Source: Mycobacterium sp. M26
GTDB lineage: Bacteria; Actinomycetota; Actinomycetes; Mycobacteriales; Mycobacteriaceae
Length of the DNA stretch: 64,000 bases
Reading direction: 5' to 3'
Assembly (NCBI RefSeq): GCF_001494595.1
Contig: NZ_LN929908.1
Coordinates: forward strand, 2,021,716-2,085,715
The translations under genes and the position numbers were made by a program. Shown here piece after piece: positions 52,747-60,113 of the stretch. How positions within the stretch are numbered: the first letter of the stretch is position 1; each line of letters begins with the position of its first letter. The notes under the pieces were generated by a model. It was given only the letters and a program-made list of their open reading frames with translations, was not told where the DNA came from and did no database searches.

Positions 52747-53871
52747 GTGGCTGTGTCGGTGGCGCTGCTCCTCGAACTCGGCGTCATCCTCACGGTGCTC
52801 ACCATCCTGGGCTCGCTGGCCCGCCGGTTCGCGCTCTCACCGATCCCGCTCTACCTGCTGGCCGGACTGGCACTGGGCAACGGCGGTATCGCGCCGGTTC
52901 CGGCGGCGGGGGAGTTCGTGTCCACCGGCGCGACGATCGGCGTGGTGCTGTTGCTGCTGACCCTGGGCCTGGAGTTCTCCATCGCCGAGTTCGCCGCCAG
53001 CATGCGCCACCATCTACCGTCGGCCGGCGTCGACCTCGTCCTCAACGCCACTCCGGGCGCCATCGCGGGCGTGCTGCTCGGGCTGGACGCCGTCGGCATC
53101 CTGGCCATGGCCGGCATCACGTTCATCTCCTCGTCCGGCGTGATCGCCCGGCTGCTCAACGACCTTCGCCGGCTGGGCAACCGGGAAACCCCGGCGGTGC
53201 TCTCGGTGCTGGTGCTCGAGGATTTCGCGATGGCGGCCTACCTGCCGCTGCTGGCCGTGCTGGCCGCCGGCGGCGGCTGGTGGGAGGCGCTGCTGTGGAT
53301 GGCGGTGGCCCTGATCGCGCTCGGTGGGGCGTTCGCCGCGTCCTACCGCTGGGGCCATCATGTCGGCCGGCTCATCTCCCATCCCGACGACGAGCAACTG
53401 CTGCTGCGCATCCTCGGGCTGACCCTGATCGTGGCCGCGCTGGCCGAGCACCTGCATGCCTCGGCGGCCGTCGGCGCCTTCCTGGTCGGGCTGACGTTGA
53501 CCGGTCAGGCCGCGCAGCGGGCGCGCAGCGTGCTCGGACCGTTGCGCGACCTGTTCGCCGCGGTGTTCTTCCTGGCCATCGGGTTCTCGGTGAACCCCGC
53601 TGATCTGGTGCCGATGCTGCCCGCTGCGCTGCTGCTCGCCGTTGTCACCGCAGCGACCAAGGTGCTCACCGGCGCCTATGCGGCACGGCGGGACGGGGTG
53701 GCCCGGCCCGGTCAGATCCGGGCCGGGACGGCGCTGATCGCCCGCGGTGAGTTCTCCCTGGTGATCATCGGGCTGGCGGGGACGACCGTCGCCGCGATCG
53801 GCCCGATCGCCACCCCGTACGTGTTCGTTCTGGCCATCGTCGGACCCCTGCTGGCCCGGTTCGCCAAGTAG
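52747..53871 (+). CDS. CPA2-family cation:proton antiporter (KhtU/KefB-like)
   Basis: Membrane protein of 374 aa with about 12 helices. The Na_H_exchanger fold is shown by LYLLAGLALGNGGIAPV, LLLTLGLEFSIAEF and SAAVGAFLVGLTLTG. GTG start at 52747, 5 bases after the KhtT-like stop. It lacks its own C-terminal RCK domain, in keeping with a separate regulatory subunit encoded upstream. Likely role: K+ or Na+ efflux in exchange for H+, in ion or pH homeostasis. Confidence 0.93.
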   Translation: MAVSVALLLELGVILTVLTILGSLARRFALSPIPLYLLAGLALGNGGIAPVPAAGEFVSTGATIGVVLLLLTLGLEFSIAEFAASMRHHLPSAGVDLVLNATPGAIAGVLLGLDAVGILAMAGITFISSSGVIARLLNDLRRLGNRETPAVLSVLVLEDFAMAAYLPLLAVLAAGGGWWEALLWMAVALIALGGAFAASYRWGHHVGRLISHPDDEQLLLRILGLTLIVAALAEHLHASAAVGAFLVGLTLTGQAAQRARSVLGPLRDLFAAVFFLAIGFSVNPADLVPMLPAALLLAVVTAATKVLTGAYAARRDGVARPGQIRAGTALIARGEFSLVIIGLAGTTVAAIGPIATPYVFVLAIVGPLLARFAK

Positions 53872-53899
53872 AGCCCGTCCGGCGTGGCACCATGGCCTG

Positions 53900-55306
53900 G
53901 TGCAGACCGTTTTTGACCGTCACGTCGATCCTGACCTGATTGCGCGCTCGCTGGGCTCCGCCGCCTTCGGTTCGATGTGGCTGGACATCCCCCGGCCCGA
54001 GTACCCGGCGCTGCCCGGCGCCCTGAGTTGTGACCTGCTGGTGGTGGGCGGCGGCTACGCCGGACTGTGGACCGCGCTGCACGCCGTGGAACGCAATCCC
54101 GGCGCGCGGGTGGTTCTCATCGAGGCCGAGCGGATCGGCTGGGCGGCCTCCGGCCGCAACGGCGGCTTCGTCGAGGCCAGCATCACCCACGGCGCGGAGA
54201 ACGGAAAGTCCCGCTGGCCAGATGAATTCGAGCGTCTCGAGGAACTCGGCCTGGCCAACCTCGACGGGATGCAGGCCGATATCGACACCTACGGCATGAA
54301 GGTGGACTGGGAGCGCACCGGCATGCTGGCGGTGGCCACCGAGCCGCACCAGGTGCCGTGGCTGCGCGAGGCGGCCGACGAGGGGGAGGGCCGCTTCCTC
54401 GACGAAGCGGCGATCCGCGCCGAGGTGGCCTCGCCGACCTATCTGGCCGGGTTGTTCGCCGAGCAGACCTGCGCGATCACGCACCCCGCGAAGCTGGTGT
54501 TCGAGCTGGCCCGGGCCGCCACCGAGCACGGCGTGCAGATCTACGAGCACACCGCAGCGGTGGACGTCGAGCGGGAGCGGTCCTCGGTGCGGGTCACCAC
54601 CCGCGCCGGGGTGATCACTGCCGACCAGGTTGTGTTGGCCACCAACGTGTTTCCCAGCCTGCTGCGCCGCAACCGGCTCTACACGGTTCCGGTGTACGAC
54701 TACGTCCTGGCCACCGAACCGCTCAGCGACGAGCAGCTCGACCGCATCGGCTGGCGCTCGCGACCGGGCATCGGCGACAGCTCGAATCAGTTCCACTACT
54801 ACCGCCTGTCGGCCGACAACCGGATCGTGTGGGGCGGCTATGACGCCGTCTACCACTACGGCCGTCGGGTGGACCCGATGTACGAGGACCGGCCCGAGAC
54901 CTACCGCAGACTGGCGGCGCACTTCTTCATCACCTTCCCGCAACTCGATGATGTCCGGTTCACTCACCGCTGGGCCGGAGCGATCGACACCAACACCCGG
55001 TTCTGCGCGCACTGGGGGTTGGCCGGGCGCGGGCGCATCGCCTACGTCAACGGGTTCACCGGCCTCGGGGTGGGGGCCGCGCGGTTTGCCGCCGACGTCT
55101 GCCTGGACCTGCTGAGCGGTCGCCCCACAGAGCGCACCGAGTTGGAGATGGTCAACCGCAAGCCACTGCCGTTCCCGCCGGAACCACTGGCCAGCATCGG
55201 AATTCAGGCCACCCGCTGGTCGCTGGACCGGGCCGACCACAACGCGGGGAAGCGAAATGTCTTCCTGCGCACCCTGGATCGCTTCGGGCTCGGGTTCGAT
55301 TCGTAG
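53900..55306 (+). CDS. FAD-dependent oxidoreductase of the D-amino-acid oxidase family (PuuB/glycine-oxidase-like)
   Basis: Flavoprotein of 468 aa. The FAD motif DLLVVGGGYAGLWTALHA is at about 44-61, followed by the ASGRNGGFVEA segment seen in gamma-glutamylputrescine oxidase and related amine oxidases, and a late GFTGLGVGAARFAAD flavin-closing motif. It oxidises an amine or amino acid with O2. GTG 53900 is the most likely start; no strong ribosome site is seen. No related catabolic gene lies beside it, so the substrate is open. Confidence 0.9.
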   Translation: MQTVFDRHVDPDLIARSLGSAAFGSMWLDIPRPEYPALPGALSCDLLVVGGGYAGLWTALHAVERNPGARVVLIEAERIGWAASGRNGGFVEASITHGAENGKSRWPDEFERLEELGLANLDGMQADIDTYGMKVDWERTGMLAVATEPHQVPWLREAADEGEGRFLDEAAIRAEVASPTYLAGLFAEQTCAITHPAKLVFELARAATEHGVQIYEHTAAVDVERERSSVRVTTRAGVITADQVVLATNVFPSLLRRNRLYTVPVYDYVLATEPLSDEQLDRIGWRSRPGIGDSSNQFHYYRLSADNRIVWGGYDAVYHYGRRVDPMYEDRPETYRRLAAHFFITFPQLDDVRFTHRWAGAIDTNTRFCAHWGLAGRGRIAYVNGFTGLGVGAARFAADVCLDLLSGRPTERTELEMVNRKPLPFPPEPLASIGIQATRWSLDRADHNAGKRNVFLRTLDRFGLGFDS

Positions 55307-55368
55307 ACCGCGCCATTGGCCGATGTTGGCAAACGTTTTCTGTGTGTTTCCGTCGTATTGATCACAAC

Positions 55369-55399
55369 ACGACACTTCACTGAGCTTCCTCAGTAGGCT
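55369..55399 (+). promoter_or_regulatory. Possible promoter of the LysM/lectin gene
   Basis: ACGACA (55369-55374) and TAGGCT (55394-55399) are separated by 19 bases; the second fits the TAnnnT -10 consensus. The resulting leader of about 40 bases would carry the strong AGGAGG at 55432-55437, 7 bases before the GTG, and a small stem (CGCCC/GGGCG at 55409-55425). Confidence 0.4.
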
Positions 55400-55444
55400 T
55401 TCGACGCGCGCCCGAGAAGAGGGCGTCTTACAGGAGGAAAGTTC

Positions 55445-56032
55445 GTGGGAGACACACTCACCGAAGGACAGAAGCTGGGGAAGGGCGATTCGCTCACCTC
55501 ACCCAACGGGGCCTACACCCTGACCCTGCAGGAGGACGGCAACCTCGTGCTTGCCGCCCGCGGCGAAGCGGTCTGGGCGACCGGCACCAACGGCCAGGAC
55601 GTGGTCCGCGCCGAAGTGCAGACCGACGGCAACTTCGTGCTCTACACCGCCGACAAGCCGATCTGGCACACCGACACCAAGGGCAAGAAGAACGTCAAGC
55701 TGGTGCTGCAGGACGATCGCAACGTCGTGCTGTACGCCGCTGACGGGCCGGCCTGGTCGTCGCGCACCGAGACCGACGCCCCGCCGCCGCCCGAGGTGGT
55801 CGAGGAAGAGGTCGTCGAGGTCGCTCCGGTGGCTGTCGAGGAGCCCATCGAAGAGCCGACCCCTCCGCCGGCTCCGGAGCCCCGCACCTACACCGTCGTC
55901 GCCGGCGACACCCTGTGGGCGATCGCCGAGCGCTTCTACGGTGACGGCAACCGTTACCCGGAGATCGCGGCCGCCAGTGGCATCGCCAACCCCGACCTGA
56001 TCAACGTCGGACAGGTCGTCACCATCCCTTAA
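55445..56032 (+). CDS. LysM and bulb-type (B-lectin) domain protein
   Basis: Protein of 195 aa. Three mannose-binding-lectin motifs of the Q-x-D-x-N-x-V-x-Y type lie at 29-37, 59-67 and 89-97 with an exact 30-residue period; the first has Ala for Tyr. An acidic, Pro-rich linker (112-146) follows, then a LysM domain (about 148-194; YTVVAGDTLWAIAERFYGDG) that should bind peptidoglycan. Start GTG 55445 with a strong AGGAGG. A mannose-binding lectin with a LysM domain is known from M. smegmatis. No signal peptide is present, so export, if any, is non-classical. Confidence 0.94.
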   Translation: MGDTLTEGQKLGKGDSLTSPNGAYTLTLQEDGNLVLAARGEAVWATGTNGQDVVRAEVQTDGNFVLYTADKPIWHTDTKGKKNVKLVLQDDRNVVLYAADGPAWSSRTETDAPPPPEVVEEEVVEVAPVAVEEPIEEPTPPPAPEPRTYTVVAGDTLWAIAERFYGDGNRYPEIAAASGIANPDLINVGQVVTIP

Positions 56033-56048
56033 GCGGGATTCCTGCGGG

Positions 56049-56134
56049 AACGACGCGGGTACGCAATAGTGCGTTGGTAACGATCGGCGCGTCACGCCGA
56101 TACACAGTCGACACACTATTGCGACCGCGTCGTT
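56049..56134. repeat. Nested imperfect inverted repeat
   Basis: The outer arms 56049-56071 and 56114-56134 pair over about 19 bases with a small bulge. An inner perfect 7-bp hairpin lies at 56083-56089/56095-56101. The 86-bp element starts 17 bases after the LysM/lectin stop and ends 29 bases before the next start. It could be a bidirectional terminator or a small dispersed palindromic element. Confidence 0.7.
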
Positions 56135-56163
56135 GACGGGTCGCCGACCGATCGGAGTGTAAG

Positions 56164-56859
56164 GTGGCCCGCTTACCTCTGCGATATGCCCTCGCCGCGG
56201 TTGCGGCAGCGGCGCTGTGCTCGACGGTGGCACCCGTGGCGCAGGCCGATCCCGGTGTTGTGGTGTATCCCGGGATGGAGATCCACCAGGACAGCAATGT
56301 CTGCACTCTGGGCTATGTGGATCCGGTCGCGCGGATCGCCTTCTCCGCCGGGCACTGCCGCGGCAGCGGGCCGGTCACCGACAAGGACGGCCGGTTCATC
56401 GGCATGGTCACCAATTTCCGGGACAACACCCCCGACGGTTCGGTGGTTCGCACCGATCAGGTGATCACCGACTACGAGACGATCGGGCTGGCCGCCGACG
56501 TCGCGGTCAACAACATTCTTCCCGGCGGCCGCCAGCTGGTCGCCGACCCGGCACCCCCGATGACCGTCGGCCAGCCGGTGTGCCACTTCGGCGTCATCAC
56601 CGGCGAGAGCTGCGGGACCATCGAGCGGGTCAACAACGGCTGGTTCACCATGACCAACGGTGTGGTCAGCAAGAAGGGCGACTCCGGCGGTCCGGTCTAC
56701 CTGCAGGTCGACAACAACAAGGCCGTGATCATCGGTCTGTTCAACAGCACCTGGGGCGCCTTGCCGGCAGCGGTGTCCTGGCAGGCCACCGGCCAGCAGG
56801 TTCGCGAGGACGTCGGCGGCGTGGTCAGCGTCGCGGCCTCCCAGCAACCGCAGCCTTAA
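56164..56859 (+). CDS. Secreted S1-like (trypsin-fold) serine protease
   Basis: Protein of 231 aa with a signal peptide cleaved near VAQA-DP (residue 28). Catalytic motifs FSAGHC (His64) and KGDSGGPVY (Ser175) are present; the Asp is less clear, probably within TDYETIGLAADVAV. Cys47/Cys65 and Cys140/Cys150 could form disulphides. GTG 56164 with GGAG 6 bases upstream. Mycobacterial relatives are exported proteases of unknown target. The end overlaps the convergent Ddn-like gene by 4 bases. Confidence 0.87.
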   Translation: MARLPLRYALAAVAAAALCSTVAPVAQADPGVVVYPGMEIHQDSNVCTLGYVDPVARIAFSAGHCRGSGPVTDKDGRFIGMVTNFRDNTPDGSVVRTDQVITDYETIGLAADVAVNNILPGGRQLVADPAPPMTVGQPVCHFGVITGESCGTIERVNNGWFTMTNGVVSKKGDSGGPVYLQVDNNKAVIIGLFNSTWGALPAAVSWQATGQQVREDVGGVVSVAASQQPQP

Positions 56860-57293
56860 GTCAGCGCGAACACCGGAATCAGTGGCGCGGCCGACCGCAG
56901 TTCGTCGGGCGTGGACGTCGGTGTCAGACCGGCGATGTGGCCCTTGACCTCCCAGTACCACCGGTCGAGGTAGCGCTGCAGTAGTGCCGGCTTGGCCGCA
57001 TCGTCGACCTCGGTGACCGGCACCGTCCGGCGCCGCCAGCGCGGTCCGACCTCCACCGCGCCCGCCGCGCGGGCATTGCGGACCCACTGGGTGGCCCCGC
57101 GTGGGGAGACCACATAGTCGACGCCATCGACGCGAAGGATGTTGACCACCACAGCGCGCATCACACCGCTACTGCGGCCGCGGACCCGCAGCGCGCGGGT
57201 GCCTGCGACGCTGATGCCGAGCTCGGCGAGGTGGCGGATGACGGTGTTGAAGGTGCGGGCGGCCACGCCGGGCCGGTCGTAGTGGATGGTCAT
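56856..57293 (-). CDS. Deazaflavin (F420)-dependent nitroreductase-family protein (Ddn-like)
   Basis: Protein of 145 aa. The pattern TRALRVRGRSSGVMRAVVVNILRVDG then YVVSPRGATQWVRNARAAGAVEV is the split beta-barrel F420-binding signature of the Ddn/FDOR-A family. Such proteins reduce quinones or other substrates with F420H2. It is divergent from a TetR gene. Two copies of a partly palindromic 18-bp motif lie in the shared promoter, so it is probably controlled by that regulator. Confidence 0.9.
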   Translation of the reverse strand: MTIHYDRPGVAARTFNTVIRHLAELGISVAGTRALRVRGRSSGVMRAVVVNILRVDGVDYVVSPRGATQWVRNARAAGAVEVGPRWRRRTVPVTEVDDAAKPALLQRYLDRWYWEVKGHIAGLTPTSTPDELRSAAPLIPVFALT

Positions 57294-57318
57294 CGGAACT
57301 CCTCATCGGTAGAAGTGT

Positions 57319-57336
57319 GAGCACTGCTCTCGTTTG
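57319..57336. promoter_or_regulatory. Candidate TetR operator, copy 1 (Ddn-like/TetR promoter)
   Basis: GAGCACTGCTCTCGTTTG repeats at 57367-57384 with three differences. The core GAGCA-C-TGCTC is a short palindrome. It lies 26 bases upstream of the Ddn-like start on the minus strand. Confidence 0.55.
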
Positions 57337-57366
57337 CAGCGTGCCACGCCGTCGGATGAAAAACAA

Positions 57367-57384
57367 GAGCAGTGATCTCGTTTT
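57367..57384. promoter_or_regulatory. Candidate TetR operator, copy 2 (Ddn-like/TetR promoter)
   Basis: GAGCAGTGATCTCGTTTT, 48 bases from copy 1. Taken with flanking bases (57360-57384) it is an imperfect palindrome: AAAACAAGAGCA pairs with TGATCTCGTTTT in 10 of 12 positions. It lies 17 bases before the TetR start codon. Confidence 0.6.
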
Positions 57385-57400
57385 GTGTCAGACTGCTCGG

Positions 57401-58087
57401 ATGGGGAAGCGACAGGAGTCCCGGCAGCGCATCGAGGCGCAGATCCTCGACCTCGCCCGCCGGCAGCTCATCACCGACGGCGCGGCCGGGCTGTCGGTCC
57501 GCGCCATCGCCCGCGACCTCGGGATGGCGTCCTCGGCCGTCTACCGCTACGTCGCCAGCCGTGACCAGTTGCTCACCCTGTTGCTGGTGGCTACCTACTC
57601 GGAGTTGGCCGAGTGCGTCGAGCAGGCGCGCGCGCAGATCGACGGGGACTGGCGTGCCGACGTGATGGCCATCGCCCACGCGATGCGAACCTGGGCGCTC
57701 GACCAGCCGGCCGGCTGGGCGCTGCTGTACGGCAGCCCGGTGCCGGGATACCACGCGCCGGCGGAGCTGACCGTCGGGCCCGGCACCCGGGTGGTCGGCG
57801 TGCTGTTCGACGCGGTGGCCAAAGGTCTGGCCAGTGGTGACATCCAGGGCGGCGAATCGGCTGTGGGACAGCCGCTTTCCGGCGACCTCCAACAGATACG
57901 CGCCGAGTTCGGCTTTCCCGGCGACGATGCCGTGGTGCTGCGCTGCACCACGCTGTGGGCCGTCGTGGTGGGGGCGATCAGCCTCGAGGTCTTCGGGCAG
58001 TACGGCGCCGACACCTTCACCGACACCCAGGCCCTGTTCGACCACCAGGTCGGTCTCGTGGTCGATCTTCTGGACGCCCGGGCCTAA
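57401..58087 (+). CDS. TetR-family transcriptional regulator
   Basis: Protein of 228 aa. The HTH is at about residues 10-58 (ILDLARRQLITDGAAGLSVR then AIARDLGMASSAVYRYVASRDQLL). The C-terminal domain resembles TetR_C_13/WHG-type regulators (TWALDQPAGWALLYGSPVPGY). ATG 57401 is where homology begins. It is divergent from the Ddn-like gene and flanked by paired operator-like repeats, which suggests autoregulation and control of that gene. It ends just before the KstR-type operator of the next operon. Confidence 0.92.
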   Translation: MGKRQESRQRIEAQILDLARRQLITDGAAGLSVRAIARDLGMASSAVYRYVASRDQLLTLLLVATYSELAECVEQARAQIDGDWRADVMAIAHAMRTWALDQPAGWALLYGSPVPGYHAPAELTVGPGTRVVGVLFDAVAKGLASGDIQGGESAVGQPLSGDLQQIRAEFGFPGDDAVVLRCTTLWAVVVGAISLEVFGQYGADTFTDTQALFDHQVGLVVDLLDARA

Positions 58088-58088
58088 C

Positions 58089-58102
58089 TAGAACACGTTC
58101 TA
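58089..58102. promoter_or_regulatory. KstR-type operator
   Basis: TAGAACACGTTCTA matches the published KstR consensus TnnAACnnGTTnnA at every fixed position, and its flanks extend the symmetry (CTAG...CTAG). It ends 21 bases before a TATCCT -10 element, so bound repressor would cover the -35 region. KstR represses cholesterol/steroid catabolic genes in mycobacteria and releases DNA on binding a steroid-CoA. Confidence 0.85.
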
Positions 58103-58123
58103 GCCACCGGCGCGGTGCGGCGA

Positions 58124-58129
58124 TATCCT
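58124..58129 (+). promoter_or_regulatory. -10 element of probable leaderless promoter
   Basis: TATCCT fits TAnnnT and lies 8 bases before ATG 58138; no ribosome site is visible between them. Transcription would start at or within 1-2 bases of the ATG, as in many mycobacterial leaderless genes. Confidence 0.6.
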
Positions 58130-58137
58130 TCGTAGCG

Positions 58138-58620
58138 ATGACAAATCAGACACCTGTCCAGATTGCCTGGGTGACCCGTGATCTCGGCGCCACCGAGGCA
58201 ATGCTCTCGGCGCTGTTGGGCGCCAAGAAGTGGGTGCGGATGCCCGATATCCACTTCGGCCCAGACACCTGCCGCCACCACGGCGAACCGGCCGATTACC
58301 GGGCCGACATCTCGCTGAGCTACGCCGGTGACACCCAGCTCGAGATCATCGCTCCGACCTCGGGCACGAGCATCTACACCGAATTCCTCGACGAGCACGG
58401 GCCAGGCCTGCACCACATCTGCCAGGAAACCGACGACTTCGAGGCCACCCTGGCCCACGTCGCGTCCTCCTCGGCCGTCGTCGCCCAGGGCGAGATGCCC
58501 GGCGGCATGAAATTCGCCTACGTGTCCGCCCCGGCGGCCGGGGTGCCCTACGTCGAGTACGCCGCCATCCCAGCCGAGATCAAGGCCTTCTTCGACCACA
58601 TCAGACAGGAGCAGAAATGA
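58138..58620 (+). CDS. VOC-family (glyoxalase-fold) protein, KstR-regulated
   Basis: Protein of 160 aa with paired beta-alpha-beta-beta-beta modules. The first starts VQIAWVTRDLGATEAMLSALLG; LQLEI-type strand TQLEIIAPTSG follows; the second module starts GLHHICQETDDFEATLAHV. This resembles methylmalonyl-CoA epimerase and dioxygenase-like VOC proteins with a metal site (the His in GLHHIC and the Glu of TQLEI). It overlaps the flavoprotein gene by ATGA. The KstR site upstream implies a role in steroid breakdown; the reaction is unknown. Confidence 0.9.
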   Translation: MTNQTPVQIAWVTRDLGATEAMLSALLGAKKWVRMPDIHFGPDTCRHHGEPADYRADISLSYAGDTQLEIIAPTSGTSIYTEFLDEHGPGLHHICQETDDFEATLAHVASSSAVVAQGEMPGGMKFAYVSAPAAGVPYVEYAAIPAEIKAFFDHIRQEQK

Positions 58621-60107
58621 GCGGGCTCGACATCCCGGCGACCGTCGCGGCATCCGAGGTCACCGAGTGGTCCGATGAGGTCGACGTCCTGGTTCTCGGC
58701 TTCGGCATCGGCGGCGGCTGTGCCGCGGTGAGTGCGGCCGCGGCGGGTGCGCGGGTGCTGGTCCTCGAGAAGGCCGCCGCCGCAGGCGGAACCACCTCGA
58801 TGGCCGGCGGCCACTTCTACCTGGGTGGCGGCACCGCCGTCCAGATCGCGACGGGCCATCCGGACACCGCCGAGGAGATGTACAAGTACCTCGTCGCTGT
58901 CTCGCGGGAGCCCGAACTGGACAAAATCCGGGTCTACTGCGACGACAGCGTCGAACACTTCAACTGGCTCGAAGACCTCGGCTTCGAGTTCGAGCGCAGC
59001 TTCTACCCGGGCAAGGTCGTCGTCCCGCCCGGTACCGAGGGCCTGTCCTACACCGGTAACGAGAAGGTCTGGCCGTACTGCGAACAGGCCAAGCCTGCGC
59101 CCCGCGGACACTCGGTGCCGGTGCCCGGTGAGCTCGGTGGTGCGTCGATGGTGATCGACCTGCTGCTCAAACGTGCCGACGAGCTCGGGGTGCAGGTGCG
59201 CTACGAGACCGGTGCCACCAACCTGGTGGTCGAGGACGGCGCCGTGGTGGGGGTGCGCTGGAAACACTTCACTGAGACCGGCGCCATCAAGGCGGCCTCG
59301 GTGGTGATCGCCGCCGGCGGTTTCGTGATGAACCCCGACATGGTGGCCGAACACACCCCGGAGCTGGGCCAGCCGCGCAAGACCAAACACCACGGCCTGG
59401 TCGCCCCCTACATCCTGGGCAACCCCAACGATGACGGCCTGGGCATCAAGTTGGGTGAATCCGTGGGTGGGGCAACGAAATTCATGGACGAGAAGTTCAT
59501 CACCGCTGCCGCCTACCCGCCGGAGATCCTGCTGACCGGTGTGATCGTCAACGCCGAGGGCAAGCGGTTCGTCACCGAGGACTCCTACCACTCGCGGACC
59601 TCGGCCTTCGTGCTCGAACAGCCCGAGCAGACCGCCTACCTGATCGTCGACGAAGCCCATACCGAGATGCCGGAGATGCCACTCATCCGGTTCCTCGACG
59701 GCTACGAGACCGTCGCGGAGATCGAGACCGCGTTGGGGATCCCGGCAGGCAACCTGGCCGCAACCCTGCAGCGCTACAACGAGTTCGCGGCCAAGGGCGA
59801 GGACCCGGACTTCCACAAGCAACCCGAGTATCTGGCCGCGCAGGACCAGGGGCCCTACGCCGTGTTCGACCTGTCGCTGGGCCGGGCAATGTACTCCGGC
59901 TTCACCATGGGCGGGCTGGCCACCACGGTCGACGGGGAAGTCCAGCGCGCCGACGGCAGCGTGATCCCGGGCCTGTACGCGGCGGGCGCCTGCGCCTCCA
60001 ACATCGCCCAGGACGGCAAGGGGTACTCCAGCGGCACCCAGCTGGGGGAGGGCTCCTTCTTCGGCAGGCGGGCCGGCACCCACGCCGCGCAGCACGCGAA
60101 GGCCTGA
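58617..60107 (+). CDS. FAD-binding dehydrogenase, 3-ketosteroid-dehydrogenase/fumarate-reductase-like
   Basis: Flavoprotein of 496 aa. N-terminal FAD motif VLVLGFGIGGGCAAVSAA (25-42) with Glu51, then GGTTSMAGGHFYLGGG as in 3-ketosteroid 1-dehydrogenases and fumarate reductases. A late GLYAAGACASNIAQDGKGYSSG-type closing motif is present (split in two). It looks closest to the Rv0785-like group, annotated as KstD-related but without proven reaction. It is translationally coupled to the VOC gene under a KstR site, so a steroid or steroid-ring fragment is a likely substrate. Confidence 0.9.
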   Translation: MSGLDIPATVAASEVTEWSDEVDVLVLGFGIGGGCAAVSAAAAGARVLVLEKAAAAGGTTSMAGGHFYLGGGTAVQIATGHPDTAEEMYKYLVAVSREPELDKIRVYCDDSVEHFNWLEDLGFEFERSFYPGKVVVPPGTEGLSYTGNEKVWPYCEQAKPAPRGHSVPVPGELGGASMVIDLLLKRADELGVQVRYETGATNLVVEDGAVVGVRWKHFTETGAIKAASVVIAAGGFVMNPDMVAEHTPELGQPRKTKHHGLVAPYILGNPNDDGLGIKLGESVGGATKFMDEKFITAAAYPPEILLTGVIVNAEGKRFVTEDSYHSRTSAFVLEQPEQTAYLIVDEAHTEMPEMPLIRFLDGYETVAEIETALGIPAGNLAATLQRYNEFAAKGEDPDFHKQPEYLAAQDQGPYAVFDLSLGRAMYSGFTMGGLATTVDGEVQRADGSVIPGLYAAGACASNIAQDGKGYSSGTQLGEGSFFGRRAGTHAAQHAKA

Positions 60108-60113
60108 CCGGCG

